Positions 36,101 to 47,872 of a DNA stretch of 64,000 bases are shown piece by piece. Position 1 is the first letter of the stretch, and each line of letters begins with the position of its first letter. The notes beneath the pieces are model-generated. The model worked only from the letters and a program-made list of their open reading frames with translations, searched no databases and had not been told where the DNA came from. The DNA is taken from NCBI RefSeq assembly GCF_901709675.1, contig NC_051099.1, positions 1,242,001 to 1,306,000 on the forward strand. The letters are read 5' to 3'. The DNA is from Syngnathus acus (taxonomy: Eukaryota > Chordata > Actinopteri > Syngnathiformes > Syngnathidae). A program made the position numbers and the translations under genes.

Positions 36101-36895
36101 AATGGGCTTGAGATCAAATCAACCTTATCAGACTCTTCACTTACCGGAATGACTCCTTTATGCACTCATACTCACAAGGCACACACCCATGCCTCTATTT
36201 TTCTCTTTTGCCCTATTATAGCCCCTTTTGCAACGTTTCTTGTCGTGCTTTTTGCCTTAACCCGGTCAAATATAGACGCGGTACTGAACTCCAGCCAACC
36301 TTCCTGCAACCTCTTTTCATGCTTTCAGTCCTCTGCCAGGACACAGACATTCGGCAGACATGCCCTCAGTTTCTTCTGCCTCTTTTTAGTTAAGTCACTT
36401 TGAACAACAGAGCATATTTGGCTTACACAAATACACACGGGGAACTCTCTCTGGTAAAACATGATGCAAGCAAACTCTTGATCATGCCGAGTAAGTAAGA
36501 CTTGCGACAGAAATAGCAAAAGTCAACCATGCAAAAAAGTGAAACTCTGCTCCCATTTTTGTTTTGATAGGAACTTTTAGTGAGGAGCCCACCATGGTGC
36601 AGGGAATCTGGTGTGCATTAGTTCAGTATTACTCATCTGGGATAGACTTCTGTCCCAGCGCTGCAGGCCCTTCTGTTTAGCACTTTCTTAAGTGGTTACT
36701 ACAGTCACGGTTTACTGCTTTAGCTCTGTGTAGAATCATATAGAATGAAACAAACAAAAAAGAATGTCTGGCTGTGATATATGGGGCTGTCTTATTCCAG
36801 TATTTTGTCGCTTCACAGGGTGGATACAAAAGTCGACTTGTATTTGGTTGAATGAATACTGCAAACATATTGGTTGTATACACAAAATATTTGGG
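33114..36895. other. Non-coding stretch, no gene recognised
   Basis: The frame at 34037-34438 (plus, 133 codons) is the longest but has no family resemblance. An octamer ATGCAAAT lies near 34597. A (CA)9 repeat is at 35431-35448. A strong donor-like site on the minus strand lies near 36140 (TTCCG|GTAAGT) without an acceptor. Confidence 0.55.
35431..35448. repeat. (CA)9 microsatellite
   Basis: Uninterrupted CA run, 18 bases. Confidence 0.95.
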
Positions 36896-37387
36896 TGACT
36901 CTCAAGGGTCGCTTTCTCGATTGGCAGCAATTTTTGTGGTGTCTCGACAATCCTAGATTGAAAATGGGGGAGGGGGGTAATCATCATAATTACATTTTAA
37001 ATGTATTAAAAATAAAGACAATTAATACATAATTAATAATAAATAAATATTCATTCATTAATAATTAACCATATTCAATTTTTATCATTCATAGGATTTA
37101 TTCGGATTTTATTTTCTGTTGAAGCGATTATTAACAATAATGACTCTCAAGGGTCGCTTTCTCGATTGGCAGCAATTTTTGTGGCTTCTCGACAATCCTA
37201 GATTGAAAATGGGGGAGGGGGGTAATCATCATAATTACATTTTAAATGTATTAAAAATAAAGACAATTAATACATAATTAATAATAAATAAATATTCATT
37301 CATTAATAATTAACCATATTCAATTTTTATCATTCATAGGATTTATTCGGATTTTATTTTCTGTTGAAGCGATTATTAACAATAATG
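36896..37387. repeat. 245-bp tandem duplication, two copies
   Basis: The first copy is 36896-37140 and the second 37141-37385, with the next two bases (TG) repeating the unit start. Aligned base by base, the copies differ only at two adjacent positions: 36940-36941 (TG) versus 37185-37186 (CT). The unit starts TGACTCTCAAGGGTCGCTTT; its second half is very AT-rich (TAATTAATAATAAATAAATA and similar). No transposon ends are visible. Either a recent duplication or an assembly duplication. Confidence 0.97.
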
Positions 37388-40300
37388 TTGGCAATTCATG
37401 ATTTTCATTGGTAGGCTATGATGTTCCTCATGCACGTACTTCCCATCCCCGAGGACCACAGGGCTTCTTCCTCTGCTCTTTGCTTCAGTAAATACCACAA
37501 ATTGGCCTAACTTACATAGGTCATTGCACAAATATGCTGCCTGTAGGATTTACAGAGAAAACCTTCAAGTTTCATCTCTCTACCTTTGGCAGCACTTTGA
37601 TTTCTCTTGAGATGTATCACAGTCAATTCCCAATCTGGCATTGATTCATAAAGCATGCCACTGCATACCCCAAGAGCCTGCATATCCCTTCAGACACGCA
37701 CGTGCACACACGGACGGACAGACAAACTGTGCAAGCACATGAAAACCTCAGGTTATTGGCCAACGCAAATCCAATGGAACAGTTGGCCTGCTCTACACAC
37801 GCACCAAGAAATACATGAAAAAGAGAGAGTGAAAATCTGTGCGCCAAGCTGCCAACCATTACACACAACAGCCTTTTCAGTTCCACAAGTGCCGGGAAAA
37901 AAAAAGTCATAAATTCAAGTCATATGGAAAGCAAACACAGCGGGGCGACTTTAATCTTATTTGAATTCATACACAATAGAAGTCCACAGCAAAATGACTT
38001 CTTTGACAACCATTATCTTGGTTACTTCGCCGACTCAAGACACACGATGATAAATTGACATACTTACTGAAGAAATGCCTTTAATTAGGGATGAAGACTT
38101 TTGGAAATCTGCCTACTGTTGATTTGGAGTCGCACGTGGGCTCGGCAGTCGGTAACAAATCTGCCGATTCGTGTGTTTTAGCAAATCAATGAATGCGGTT
38201 TTGTCACGCAAACAGTAGTTGGCGCTGTTTAACTTTATTTGCAGCAGCCAATCAGCAGGGATATGTTTGTGTACATGGTTGTTGCCATTAAAGCAACTTC
38301 AGAATCTGAGCATGTCACCATCTTTGAGGTTTGACTATTTTTACTCCTATTTAAAGCCCTTGTTTGATTCCATTAAAATACATAATCCATATTTGTGAAT
38401 TTTATCGACATTAAATCAAATGTCCCCCAAAATGTATCATGTTTGCAAATCCCATCAAACCACTGGCGGTTGATGTGTTTCGTCAGCAGCCATTTTCTTG
38501 TGCGGTGTTTAGATGATGCGATTATTATGAGCTCTCAGGGGAAATTCGGTTTAGTTTACACTGCTGTAATTTTGTCAGTCAGAAAATCAGACTACTCGCA
38601 CATGCAGGCCCTCGTAGATGTCAAAGTGCGTGACTGCTTCCAGTTGCAGTTTTTAGATTGTCCACCGTGAGCAACTGATTGAAAAGCATCGAAATAAATC
38701 TGGAGCCGTTGGCAATCTAGCTTTTAGCTCACACACCCAAAAGCTGCTGGAGTCACTTCATGTCTCTATCTCCCTTTACCAGGATATACTTTGCTTAAAC
38801 CGAGCAACGTTGTTTCATGCAAGCTCAAATCCTGTTTCCCATTCTTATATGTTTCGAGTTATAAACCAAGGGATATACATACTACATTTCTCCTCTTGTT
38901 TATCTTCCCGAGAGGTCCCCATATGTCTCCCAGATGAGTAACAGGATACAATAGTATAACGTGTTTGGGTAGTAGGGGCGAATGTAAAACGAACTGGGAT
39001 TGAATGGGTGGGTGGGTGCTGCGGTCTGGGGGCTTTGCTTTGTTGCCGTTAACTATAGGCTGCAGAAAAGCCGCAAAATCTGAACCCAACCTCTGTATTA
39101 GATCACTCGGGCTTGCTGGCACACAGTAATGAGAACCACACGGTCATGCTGCATGTGCACACAAAAAACACACAATAATTCATTCGCGATGTGTCGTTGG
39201 GAACAAAACATGCGTTACATGTCAATATTAGGCCGAAATTTGTTAATAGACTGAATCACAGGTTTTAATGGTAATGTCTGCAGTGAGCAGTTGTATCCAT
39301 CTGGCTTCACTTGATCCTTTAATGTGGTTTTGACGCATGCTAATATCACGGTGGCAATTTGTCTCTTCTAGGAAGCTTTGTACAAAGAGTCGATGGTGGT
39401 TTCGGCTATTTTTTTTTTTTTATGACAAAACCAAACATCCCCAAAATAGAATTCACAGCAAAGAAAGTGTTTTTCCACACTGTTCCGCCACAGGCTTTCT
39501 GATTTCTTTTGTACTGACCTCAGCTCAAACACAGAACTTCTATGAGTTTGACCCAAAGGGGCAGGGAATCTCATGGGGGGATTTACTGTACACCAAGTGA
39601 GAGCCAATAAACACTCCAGTGTTGCTGCAGAGTATTAGTAGTGGGAAGGCTTACTGAAAGGATGGGAGTGGGTGGAGTCAAGCTTATTCGTGTTCCTCCA
39701 GGTTTTGTGGTTATTCTACATATCGCACACCTAGGCGATAATATCACAATCTTACCTAGTCAGTCAAATTGAAGTAGTTCTGCTTGGAGTTTAAGAAGAT
39801 CCTCTGGTGGGTAAAGATCAAAGTAACATGAAATTGGCACTTTGGGAGAACCATTGAAGCCACTCCGATGTAGCGAAAGGATGGATGGCTGTTTGATAAG
39901 GTCGGCGCTGGGTTGAGGAGAAAGCGTTTAATGGTGGAGGGTCAGAAGCGATTAGAGGTTAAAGGATGAACCAAAGCTGAACAAATGCTGTTAAGTTCTG
40001 TATAACAGCCTGAGTATGGGGCTTTTCTTTTGATTGGGATCTATCTGCAGTCTCTGCACTTAAAGGGAAAGTGTGAGCATTGATAACGTCTGTTGCGCTA
40101 TTAGAGTCCACATGCTGAAGGTGAGCAAGTGAACTACAAAGGTTGTTGGATCCATTTGTAAATGCTTGCGTGGACGAACGACCTTGTGGTTTTTTCTACC
40201 GTATGTTGTTTGCAATGTATCACTGGCAATAATTCACATTGTTTACATATATAGAGAAGAGAGGAGGGTCAAGGATGCATATAAACAGATTGAAGCACGG

Positions 40301-41802
40301 ACACGCACTTATGCATATCTCTTTGCTGTAAACATACATAAAGTAGGGCGCCGGAAGCTGTGATGTCATCAGGAGAGCAGAAGTGAAGGGGAAAAACAGT
40401 GAATCATGTTTGTTTATAGCAGCTTATTTAAAGATGGTCTACCTTATATATTTTTCATCCAGTTAGGTTATACAACAATGGTGTTATGTGTCTTCAGCAG
40501 GATTTTGTAGAAAAGGTACCATCATAATTATAAAGTTCCTGCGCTGTTGTTTGTGCCTACCTGGTTTGGTTATTAAAATCAGTTTTACGTGAATTGAATT
40601 TCAAATCCTTCAGCTATAAAAGGCATAGGAATTTGTAAGAATGCTTCCATGAAACATTGACGTTTACATCACTGAAAAACATACCAGTTCTTTTCGTACA
40701 GTTTTTTTTTCTCACCGAGGTTGCATTTCTGACACAAGCTCAAGTTGTGTAAATATGAGTGAATAGCATTAGATCCTTTTTTTTGACAAACCTGTGACAG
40801 CAACCTTGAAATGTGACCTTATTATCCAGTGTTAAATGAAGCATACTTGCCATCCAGTTATTGTATGAGTGAGGCATATTGTGTGAAGGAGAAAAGGAGA
40901 GCTAAAAAAAAAAAAAGACTATCCTGGAAATATTGACCCACATACTCTGTACAATATACAGCACAATGCATTTGAAACGGCAAGCGTCCTTTTAGCTGCT
41001 TGCGTCACGCTCTGCCCCCAGAAGGGATTGCAACCTTCAGATTTGTCCTTCACAAACAAAAACTCATAATCTCACTGTCGCCCTAAGGTCACCGGTAACA
41101 AAGTGATGAGTTTAGGTGCACTTGAGTGTATATAAAAAAGGAAATAAATATATATAGTATAGGAGAAATATCTTAATATTCCACAACCTTTTTTTAAACC
41201 TCCTTTTGAGTCCATTTCTCATTTTCCAATTTCAATATGCTCTTCAGAAGTCATTTGTGGTTTTATACTTTTCTTCAGTGCACTTACCCGCGCTGAGAGG
41301 CTGTCTGTCAGCATGTGCATGCGTGTGTGCATCTGTGAATGTGCGTGTGCGACAAGAAAAAAAAAAAAGGGCTGTCTGCAGCTGGGAGAATATGAAAAAT
41401 GGACAAAGACAACTTCTTCTTTCCTGTCTTGTTTAGTTTTCCAGTTTCTCCACTGCCGTCCTCCCCACTGAGGGCCTGTCTGATTCTGTCTGACATTGCG
41501 GTCGTGAGTGTGTGTATGTGTGTCCAGTATACGTGTGATCACGCATGTACCTGCGGCATTTACACGTTTTCCGTCTTAGCTATCACGATACCGCTGAGGT
41601 GAGAGCCAAGTGTAATGATGTTGCTGCAAGTGGCCAGCTGGCTGTTGGCTGTCTTGGTGTTTCTCGTGTCAACACATTTGCACCCAGGGGAGCGTCAGAC
41701 ATCCCAGAGTCCTTTGTGCTATCTTCTAGGCCATTTTGAACCTTTTTACAGACATTTTATGGGTCACTTAGTCCTTGGTGTCTTTTTTCTTCATGCATAG
41801 AG
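37388..41802. other. Non-coding stretch, no gene recognised
   Basis: No coding frame. A strong acceptor near 37488 (TCTGCTCTTTGCTTCAG) has no partner donor. Short T, A and GT-rich patches at 39409-39421, 40905-40917 and 41310-41350. A pseudo-exon at 40051-40120 is listed separately. Confidence 0.55.
40051..40120 (+). other. Pseudo-exon: good splice signals, all frames closed
   Basis: The acceptor TTGATTGGGATCTATCTGCAG ends at 40050, and GAAG|GTGAGCAAG begins at 40121. All three frames contain stops within the 70 bases, so it cannot be an internal coding exon. It could be an exon of a non-coding transcript or a poison exon, but chance is the simplest explanation. Confidence 0.15.
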
Positions 41803-41880
41803 TAAGGCTGGGTGATCATTTATTTCCCCATATCATTCAGTCACAATTACCATCGGTTAAAAATTGCCCATTTTGACATA
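41803..41880. mobile_element. Possible DNA-transposon end (TAAGGCTGGGTGAT type)
   Basis: TAAGGCTGGGTGATCATTTA, then CATATCATTCAGTCACAATT, resembles the diverged GGGCTGGGCGATAT class of vertebrate repeats, as at 29555. No opposite end found. Confidence 0.28.
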
Positions 41881-41939
41881 TCTGCAGCTTCACATGTATT
41901 GCAAACGGGCACGTGCTTGATTGAGAAATGGGCACTCAC

Positions 41940-41990
41940 CTGATCGGCGTAATCCACCTGAAATTTATCCCGATCACATAATAATAGCAT
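41940..41990 (-). CDS. Candidate exon end with strong donor (minus strand, unrecognised)
   Basis: On the minus strand, GATCAG|GTGAGTGCC (exon edge 41940) is a near-ideal donor. The frame before it is open back to about 42038 and contains an ATG at 41990-41988 in good context (GACATG). From that ATG it reads MLLLCDRDKFQVDYADQ. It looks like a real peptide, but I cannot assign it. Upstream acceptor candidates (CACATAG, AAGCAG near 42030-42040) lack a pyrimidine tract, so a first exon would fit better than an internal one. A TE-like end lies just beyond the donor (41803-41880), so a transposon source is also possible. Confidence 0.17.
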
Positions 41991-42731
41991 GTCTTGGTTA
42001 GCCTTGGTCTCGCTCTCCCGCCATCTCCCTGTCTGCTTCTATGTGTCTGCTCAATCCCAATTACAGCACCTCTTACCCAAATGTTGACTGATCTCCTTTG
42101 GGCATGTGTCATCTCCCGTCGTCTTAGCTTCTTTCCTTTTGTCAACTTTAGGCCCACCAACACCTAATTTCTGTCATTTTCTCACTTCTTCATTGCACTG
42201 TGTAAGATCTGCGGGAGGTCTTTGTCCCCATATCCACTGGAGCAGTTCAAGCTCTCTTGCATTTACAAGAATTGAAGTGTTTTCAGGATGATATTAAAAG
42301 CAGTTTTTCCAACTGATTTCCAACCAATGCGATGTTGGGAATACATTGATATAATTTAAATGATCAAAGATTTTGTGGTTGTAATTGTAGGTCAGTCCAA
42401 ATGATGCACTCAACGTCGATTTTGACACCATAGTGTTTCTCCGTAGTTCGGCCGTCACTTGCGAGAAAAGAAAATGGCAACTCTGCCAAACCAAGTGTGT
42501 AATTTCACACTTGATTGGCACGCAGACACTCGAGAGACCCAACTATTTGTACACAAGCAATTAAAAAGTTCGTTTTCCATAATAAGTCCTCTTGAAGATT
42601 TTCTTTCCACTCACTCAGCGTTTCTTGTCGGTGCCTAGCCAAGCAGCATTGTTTTCCTGGATGGGAATGATTCTCTGCCGCCTTGATTTTAAATGCTATC
42701 GAATTAGTAGATGAGCTATGATATTTTAGGC

Positions 42732-42800
42732 CAATGTTTCCCAAACTATACTGAGGCAAGGCACATATTTGACAAAACTCATGGCACGCGACCAAACAAA
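42732..42800 (+). mobile_element. hAT-like repeat end (fragment)
   Basis: CAATGTTTCCCAAACTATAC, then GAGGCAAGGCACATATTTGA, then ATGGCACGCGACCAAAC, follows a common fish repeat that opens CAGTGTTTCCCAACC and mentions GAGCCA(A/C)GGCACA. CAGTG-type starts suggest hAT. No opposite terminus or target duplication found; diverged fragment. Confidence 0.4.
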
Positions 42801-44348
42801 CAAACAGACGTACGTATGTGCATTTGGATAGGTGAAATTGGAAAGAGGAATTGGATCATTTCCCTTTGCTCGACGCTGATCTCTCACAACACACTCGTCT
42901 CCCAAGACATGAGTTGGAAATGGAATCATTGTGATTAAATTTGACTTTGAAATGTCCGATTATTTTCACGGAAAGCAATCGTCTAGTTTTGAGACTGAAG
43001 TCGCCTCCTGTGTGCCTTTCACTATCCTAGCAGGTGTGCTGCAACATATAAATCACCACAAGCACACACTTGGCTGATGGTGCATTTTAGTGCATTCGCT
43101 CCAGCGGCTTTGGTTTGTACACGGCGGAGTGATGCAGCATAGCAAGGAACTCGGGTCAGAGCTCCACCAAAATACATTCCTACAATACATACATATTGCG
43201 TGCAAAATCGGCACTACCGATGAAAGCATCTGGGCAGAGGGGAAAGACATCAGTCAAAATGACACTTAAAAGCCTTGTCGACGGTGATGCTCGGCCAAAG
43301 TGGAGTCCAAGTCCCTCAGCTCGCTCCTGCTACTTGCACATCTATTTTAATCTTACCTCTCGCTGTGATTCTTGCCTGACCAGCACGTGATCAATACGGG
43401 CAGGCGGCCATGTAATTATGATAGATTGGATTTCTCTGAGCATGAAACTGGTGACACGGGGCAGGGGGATTTTGTGACACGTTTAGTGAGATGTTAAGAT
43501 TTCTCGCAACGAGACAGGCTTGCTGTGTGTTCTTGGTTCCAGGAGGAAGTCTGGATCACCCATGCGCAGCAGACTAGATTAGACTAGTCTGTGTGCTTTA
43601 GTCTAGCTTCAAAATACAGTTTTATTTATTTTCTACAATAAGCATTTTGTCCCACTATAATGAAGTGCATATGAAATGCATGTTTTCCAAAAAGCAATTG
43701 GCTTTAATTGAACATCCTACTAAATTCTCATTCGAATGTTTTTGTTTTTTTTAGCACCAAGCAGTGAAAGCAGCTCATGTTAACACTGTTTTTGTTTTGT
43801 GCAAGTTTGATAATGAAACCAACAAAGAAAATATTTTCTGTAGCGGGAAAGCAAACATGGCTGAATAAGTCAAGCAAAGCGTTTGCCAATCAACACAGTT
43901 GCGCTTGCGAAAACATGCAGATTATTTCATCTGTTTGAGTGGACTCCAGCAGGCACATTTGATGCTGCGTTGGCACCGTGCGCATCTACCCTGCGAATAA
44001 CAAGCAAGTCACTGGTGTATAAGAATTGCAAATCAAATTTTATGTCACTCACAAGCTCCCAAAAGCAAACAAGGCGTGGTGCACTACTCCAATGTGGCTT
44101 TCTAAACTCTCCTCATTTTATTGTCTTTATTAATATGCCAGTCCCCAAACACACGCCGGCAGTAAAGAGCCCATGGAATGGAACTGAACATTTTCCAGGG
44201 CATCACTGAATTCTTGATTTGGTCCTATAAGACACCTTATGCAATTTTTATATATTACCGTTGTGCTTAAACATAGGAAAATAGAAAGCAACACTTAAAT
44301 GATGACTCCATTCAAATGGATGACACAAAGAAGACTCCTTTTTTTATA
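42801..44348. other. Non-coding stretch, no gene recognised
   Basis: Contains a cluster of AGACTAG-type words at 43572-43608, including the palindrome AGACTAGTCT. The frame at 43883-44209 (108 codons) shows no motif or splice support. Confidence 0.55.
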
Positions 44349-44521
44349 TACCGTAATTTTCGGACTATAAGTCGCACTGGAGTATAAGTCGCACCAGCCA
44401 TAAAATGCCCAAAAAAGTGAAAAAAAACCATATATATGTATATAAGTCGCTCCTGAGTATAAGTCGCCCCCCCCCAAACTATGAAAAAAAAAACGCGACT
44501 TATAGTCCGAAAATTACGGTA
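44349..44521. mobile_element. Complete palindromic MITE-like element with perfect 27-bp terminal inverted repeats
   Basis: The left end TACCGTAATTTTCGGACTAT plus AAGTCGC (44349-44375) is exactly complementary to the right end (44495-44521). Flanking TATA on both sides extends the symmetry and makes a TA or TATA target duplication likely. Inside, TATAAGTCGC occurs four times forward, and once inverted at the right end, plus a C run and A runs. There is no coding capacity. The whole could fold into a long hairpin. It shares ends with the diverged copy at 13429-13674. Non-autonomous DNA transposon; superfamily not certain. Confidence 0.85.
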
Positions 44522-47002
44522 TATATTTGGTCGAATTTATTGTTGAGTCTTTCTTTATACGGATTGCAAGGGGATACAAGGGCCTGCCAGAAAATGGAGG
44601 TTGACCTCGGCACCCCGCTAAGAGGGTGGAGGGTGCGACTCTCTGTTCTCCCGTCTGACTGCATGGCTGACTCCCTCGCCGCGAGAGTCTGCCACGTGTC
44701 AGCGAGCCTAATTACAACGGCTCCGCTTCTCCGAGATGAGCGACGGACTCTGTTCTCAACATCCATCATCTCATCCCTCTCATTTACATTCTGTGTACAG
44801 TACTTGTAAATTCCCACTTTGTTTTGCCCGCTCACTAAAAAGGCCTAAAATTCATTGGGAAAGAAAAAAAAATCAAAATACAGCCCGCTGTTTGACTCAT
44901 TTGTTTTCCTAATTACCTGCTGTGTGCAAAATTCAAGTTTGCATCACTGTTGAGAGCCCGGCTGCTGAGCCTTTGTTGTGCAAGGCTTTTATTTAGTTTC
45001 CCGATTATTTATTAGCTACACTGTATGCGTTTGGGCACACATTGCATGAAAGTATGTGCGCTGTTTTTTTTTTTTTTTTTTTTTTAAACTCTGTGATTCA
45101 TTTACTGAGTCAGTGACAGGGACTAAATCTCAGCAGCAAATGAGATATGCAATGGATCAAATCAGTCACATGTTCAGTCAGGCACCATTAAAACCCCCCA
45201 CAAAAGATGATTTATAAGGTGAGGAGTTCTCTGGCTCACTCTTCCCTCTGCTACTCATTTGATATCATACCTATGCTTCTAATTTTCTGTCTCTCTGATC
45301 CAGGCACCATGACCTGATGGCCACATGGCAGGAAGCAGCAGTTGCCTAGTTGAGGGCCACTGCCCCTCCATGTAATTGCACATTTTAATAGGGATCAACA
45401 GTGAGAAGGCTTTCAACTGGCTGCTCTCTTTTGGCATGCCAGTAAATCCATTTGGAATTAAACCCCCAGTGATGCATATTTGCTTAAATAAATCGCAATG
45501 GCGGTGAAAATTAGGTCTAATTATCATGCAATTTAATGGTTGAATCAATCAGCTTCTTTAGTTAGTGTCTTTCCCCCCCCCCTTTGGATGTGTCATAAAT
45601 ACGAATCTGAAAAATAACAAGATGCTTCGAGCCAAATTAGTTATTAGTATCTATTTATTCCCACCCTTCTGTCATTTCCTCACTTTTTTGCATAATAAAG
45701 CTGTCAACAGGAAGGGATGGGTGAAGAAATGGAAATAACAAATACAGCTTGAAGAAAATCTTTCACCATAATTATGCAATTACGGGCACATAGTTTTATA
45801 AATACTTTGGAGATGAATGCAAAAACATTTTATATTAAAACCAGTAAGGAGAGAAGATTCAAGGCCCCCCCCCCCCCTCGCCATCAGAACCAACAATAAG
45901 CATGTTCCGCTTTTTAATAATTCATATTATCGCCGATTGTCTAATGCGTGAAATGAGAAGGATCAGTGTGTTAATTGATTGAGGAGTCGTTCATTTACAT
46001 GATAATGTGCTAGAGAAAAATACAGCCCCCTGTGACAGATGATGGATGATGATAAGCAAGTCAATTGGCGGGTAATTGCTGGTGAAGGCTTCACAGTCTG
46101 TAAGAGATTTGCAAGATTTGCAACACATGGACGCCCTCGGCAGTTCAAGTCAGGTGACATGAGAGAAACCTCTGCATTCAAATGGGAGTTGGGCAAAAAA
46201 AGTCTTAGCACTGAAAGATTCGGACTAAAAGTACTATCAGTTTGTCAGCTTTACAAATCTGTTTGGATTAATGGTATGTAGTTGGTGTGCAATGCTTGGC
46301 TGCGACCAAGGGTGGCGCTGACGAGTGGCGATTCATGGGTTCCTTTTTCGATTTGTGCCTTCACTTAATATAGCAAAACAATTTACAGAGCTACACTTTT
46401 TGGCTTGTCTCTGCATTGTTAAGCAGCAACCCTGTTGGGCGCTCACGAGATATTTCCGATGAATGCTAGGACGGTGAATAGGCGCATTAATCACTGGACA
46501 ACCTCGCCAGCACCGCTTTATCATATCTTCTCCGCACAAACTATGTAGCAGGCGGCTTTGGCCACACGCATGGATGGAAGTCTCCGCCATGCAGAAGCAA
46601 TCATTCCAGCCCAGGCAATGCGATCCCTGATGAGCTGCATCAATAGCAATCATAAAATTTGCCACCATTTTTCTGCCATTCTGCCCTCATTACAGGCCAG
46701 TCTGATGGCTTGGCTCAAATCATTGGTACCCAAAGTGATCATCGCAATACTTTATGTTTACTAGTCAACATTCAAAATCATCTTCAATTTGTTAAATTAT
46801 ATGCTACAGTTTGTACGATATCTAAATTCTGCCTAAATATAGCAACCAAACGGAATTAGCTACGAAATAGGCAGGGCGTTTTTTTATAATGGATGTCCTG
46901 CTGCCAACCGATGATGAAAAAGCTATTCCACCATCAAGGCAAAATTTCCTATAGGAGGCAGTTAAGCACCTCTGATTAGCAAGTGCAGCGGCGTGATAAC
47001 GT
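44522..47002. other. Non-coding stretch, no gene recognised
   Basis: Frames at 44405-44809 (plus) and 44500-44835 (minus) overlap each other and, in part, the MITE-like element, so neither is credible. A C run of 13 lies at 45865-45877 and a C run near 45572-45581. Confidence 0.55.
45064..45085. repeat. Poly(T) run, 22 bases
   Basis: Uninterrupted T run followed by AAACTC. No retroposon body recognised nearby. Confidence 0.95.
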
Positions 47003-47440
47003 GTTTTCCACCTTCCTGATTTTTTTTTCTATCTTTGTCCTGCTTACATGTTTCCCGAGCAAATTTTAATACGAGTCAAAAATGCACAAGTAAACACAAA
47101 AGGCAGTTTTTAAATGAAGGTTTTTATTATTAAAGAAGGGGGTGGGTGGGTCATATCTCTCATGGTGTGAAAAAATGATAGGCCTAGAAACCTAATAACT
47201 GGCTGGGCCCCCCTCAGCAGCCATAAGTGAAATCAAGCATTTTCTATAACTGGCAAGGAGTCATTCACATCTCGGTGGAGAAATTTTGGCCCACTCTTTC
47301 TTGCAGAATTGCTTTGATTTAGCAACACTGGAGGCTTTTTGAGCTTGAGCGGCATTTTAAAGGTTATGCTGCAGCATTTCAATCAGATTCATGTCTGGAC
47401 TTCAACTAAGCCACTACAAGCCTTCATTTTGCTCACAAGT
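47003..47440 (-). mobile_element. Tc1-like DNA transposon relic, 5'-truncated
   Basis: Read on the minus strand, this contains the end of a Tc1-like transposase (listed separately), then its 3' untranslated and terminal sequence: TTTTTCACACCATGAGAG, AATAATAAAAACCTTCATTT, AAAAACTGCCTTTTGTGTTT, ACTTGTGCATTTTTGACT and CAGGAAGG. This order matches the 3' end of a well-known fish Tc1-like element. The 5' half of the element beyond 47440 is missing, and the outer terminus near 47003 is degraded, so it cannot move by itself. Confidence 0.75.
47192..47413 (-). pseudogene. C-terminal piece of Tc1-like transposase, broken by three stops
   Basis: Seventy-four codons on the minus strand keep the family's register. 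After WLS and a stop come SPDMNLIEMLQHNL (the family SPDLNPIE block that holds the last acidic residue of the DDE triad, here GAA), a second stop, then KKEWAKISPPRCE, a third stop, and LLASYRKCLI leading to GGPASY and the normal terminator TAG at 47194-47192. The N-terminal DNA-binding part and the first two catalytic aspartates are absent. Function: cut-and-paste transposase of the Tc1/mariner superfamily, long inactive here. Confidence 0.75.
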
Positions 47441-47872
47441 GTTATATTGTCTGTCTGCATTTGTTGATGCACTTTGTTCAAATGTCACATGCTTAATTGT
47501 ATAACGCCACAAAATAAATGCTAATGGTAATCAGTCTTTGATATTTTCCATTGTATGTAGTCGTTTTGAATAGGCAACGTCTTTGTTTTGTATCTACTCG
47601 GTTGACTATGAAATTGGGCGTGGCATTTGTGCACCACGAGCAGAAATTGCTATCTAAAGGCCGTAATTTGATCCTGAGAGAACCCAGCAGGTTGCTTTTT
47701 TTTTTTTTTTTTTTTCTCCTCCCATATATACGTGTTGGCTTTCTTTCCTTTAGCTTTCTTCTTCTTCAAAGTGTACAGTATATGCGATGTGCTCTACATG
47801 CGGCACCTCTCTCGGTATCCATTCCCAATGAATCCCGCTACTTGTGTTTTGCACCAGTGAGCCGCCTTTGAA
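47441..47872. other. Non-coding stretch with poly(T)
   Basis: No continuation of the Tc1 element is visible. Contains the T run at 47696-47715 and pyrimidine-rich sequence to about 47765, but no exon follows with a usable donor. Confidence 0.55.
47696..47715. repeat. Poly(T) run, 20 bases
   Basis: Uninterrupted T run followed by CTCCTCCC. Confidence 0.95.

Noticed and set aside
37141-37387. Second copy of the 245-bp unit as a transposon
   Set aside because: No inverted ends, target duplication or coding remnant; it is a plain tandem copy.
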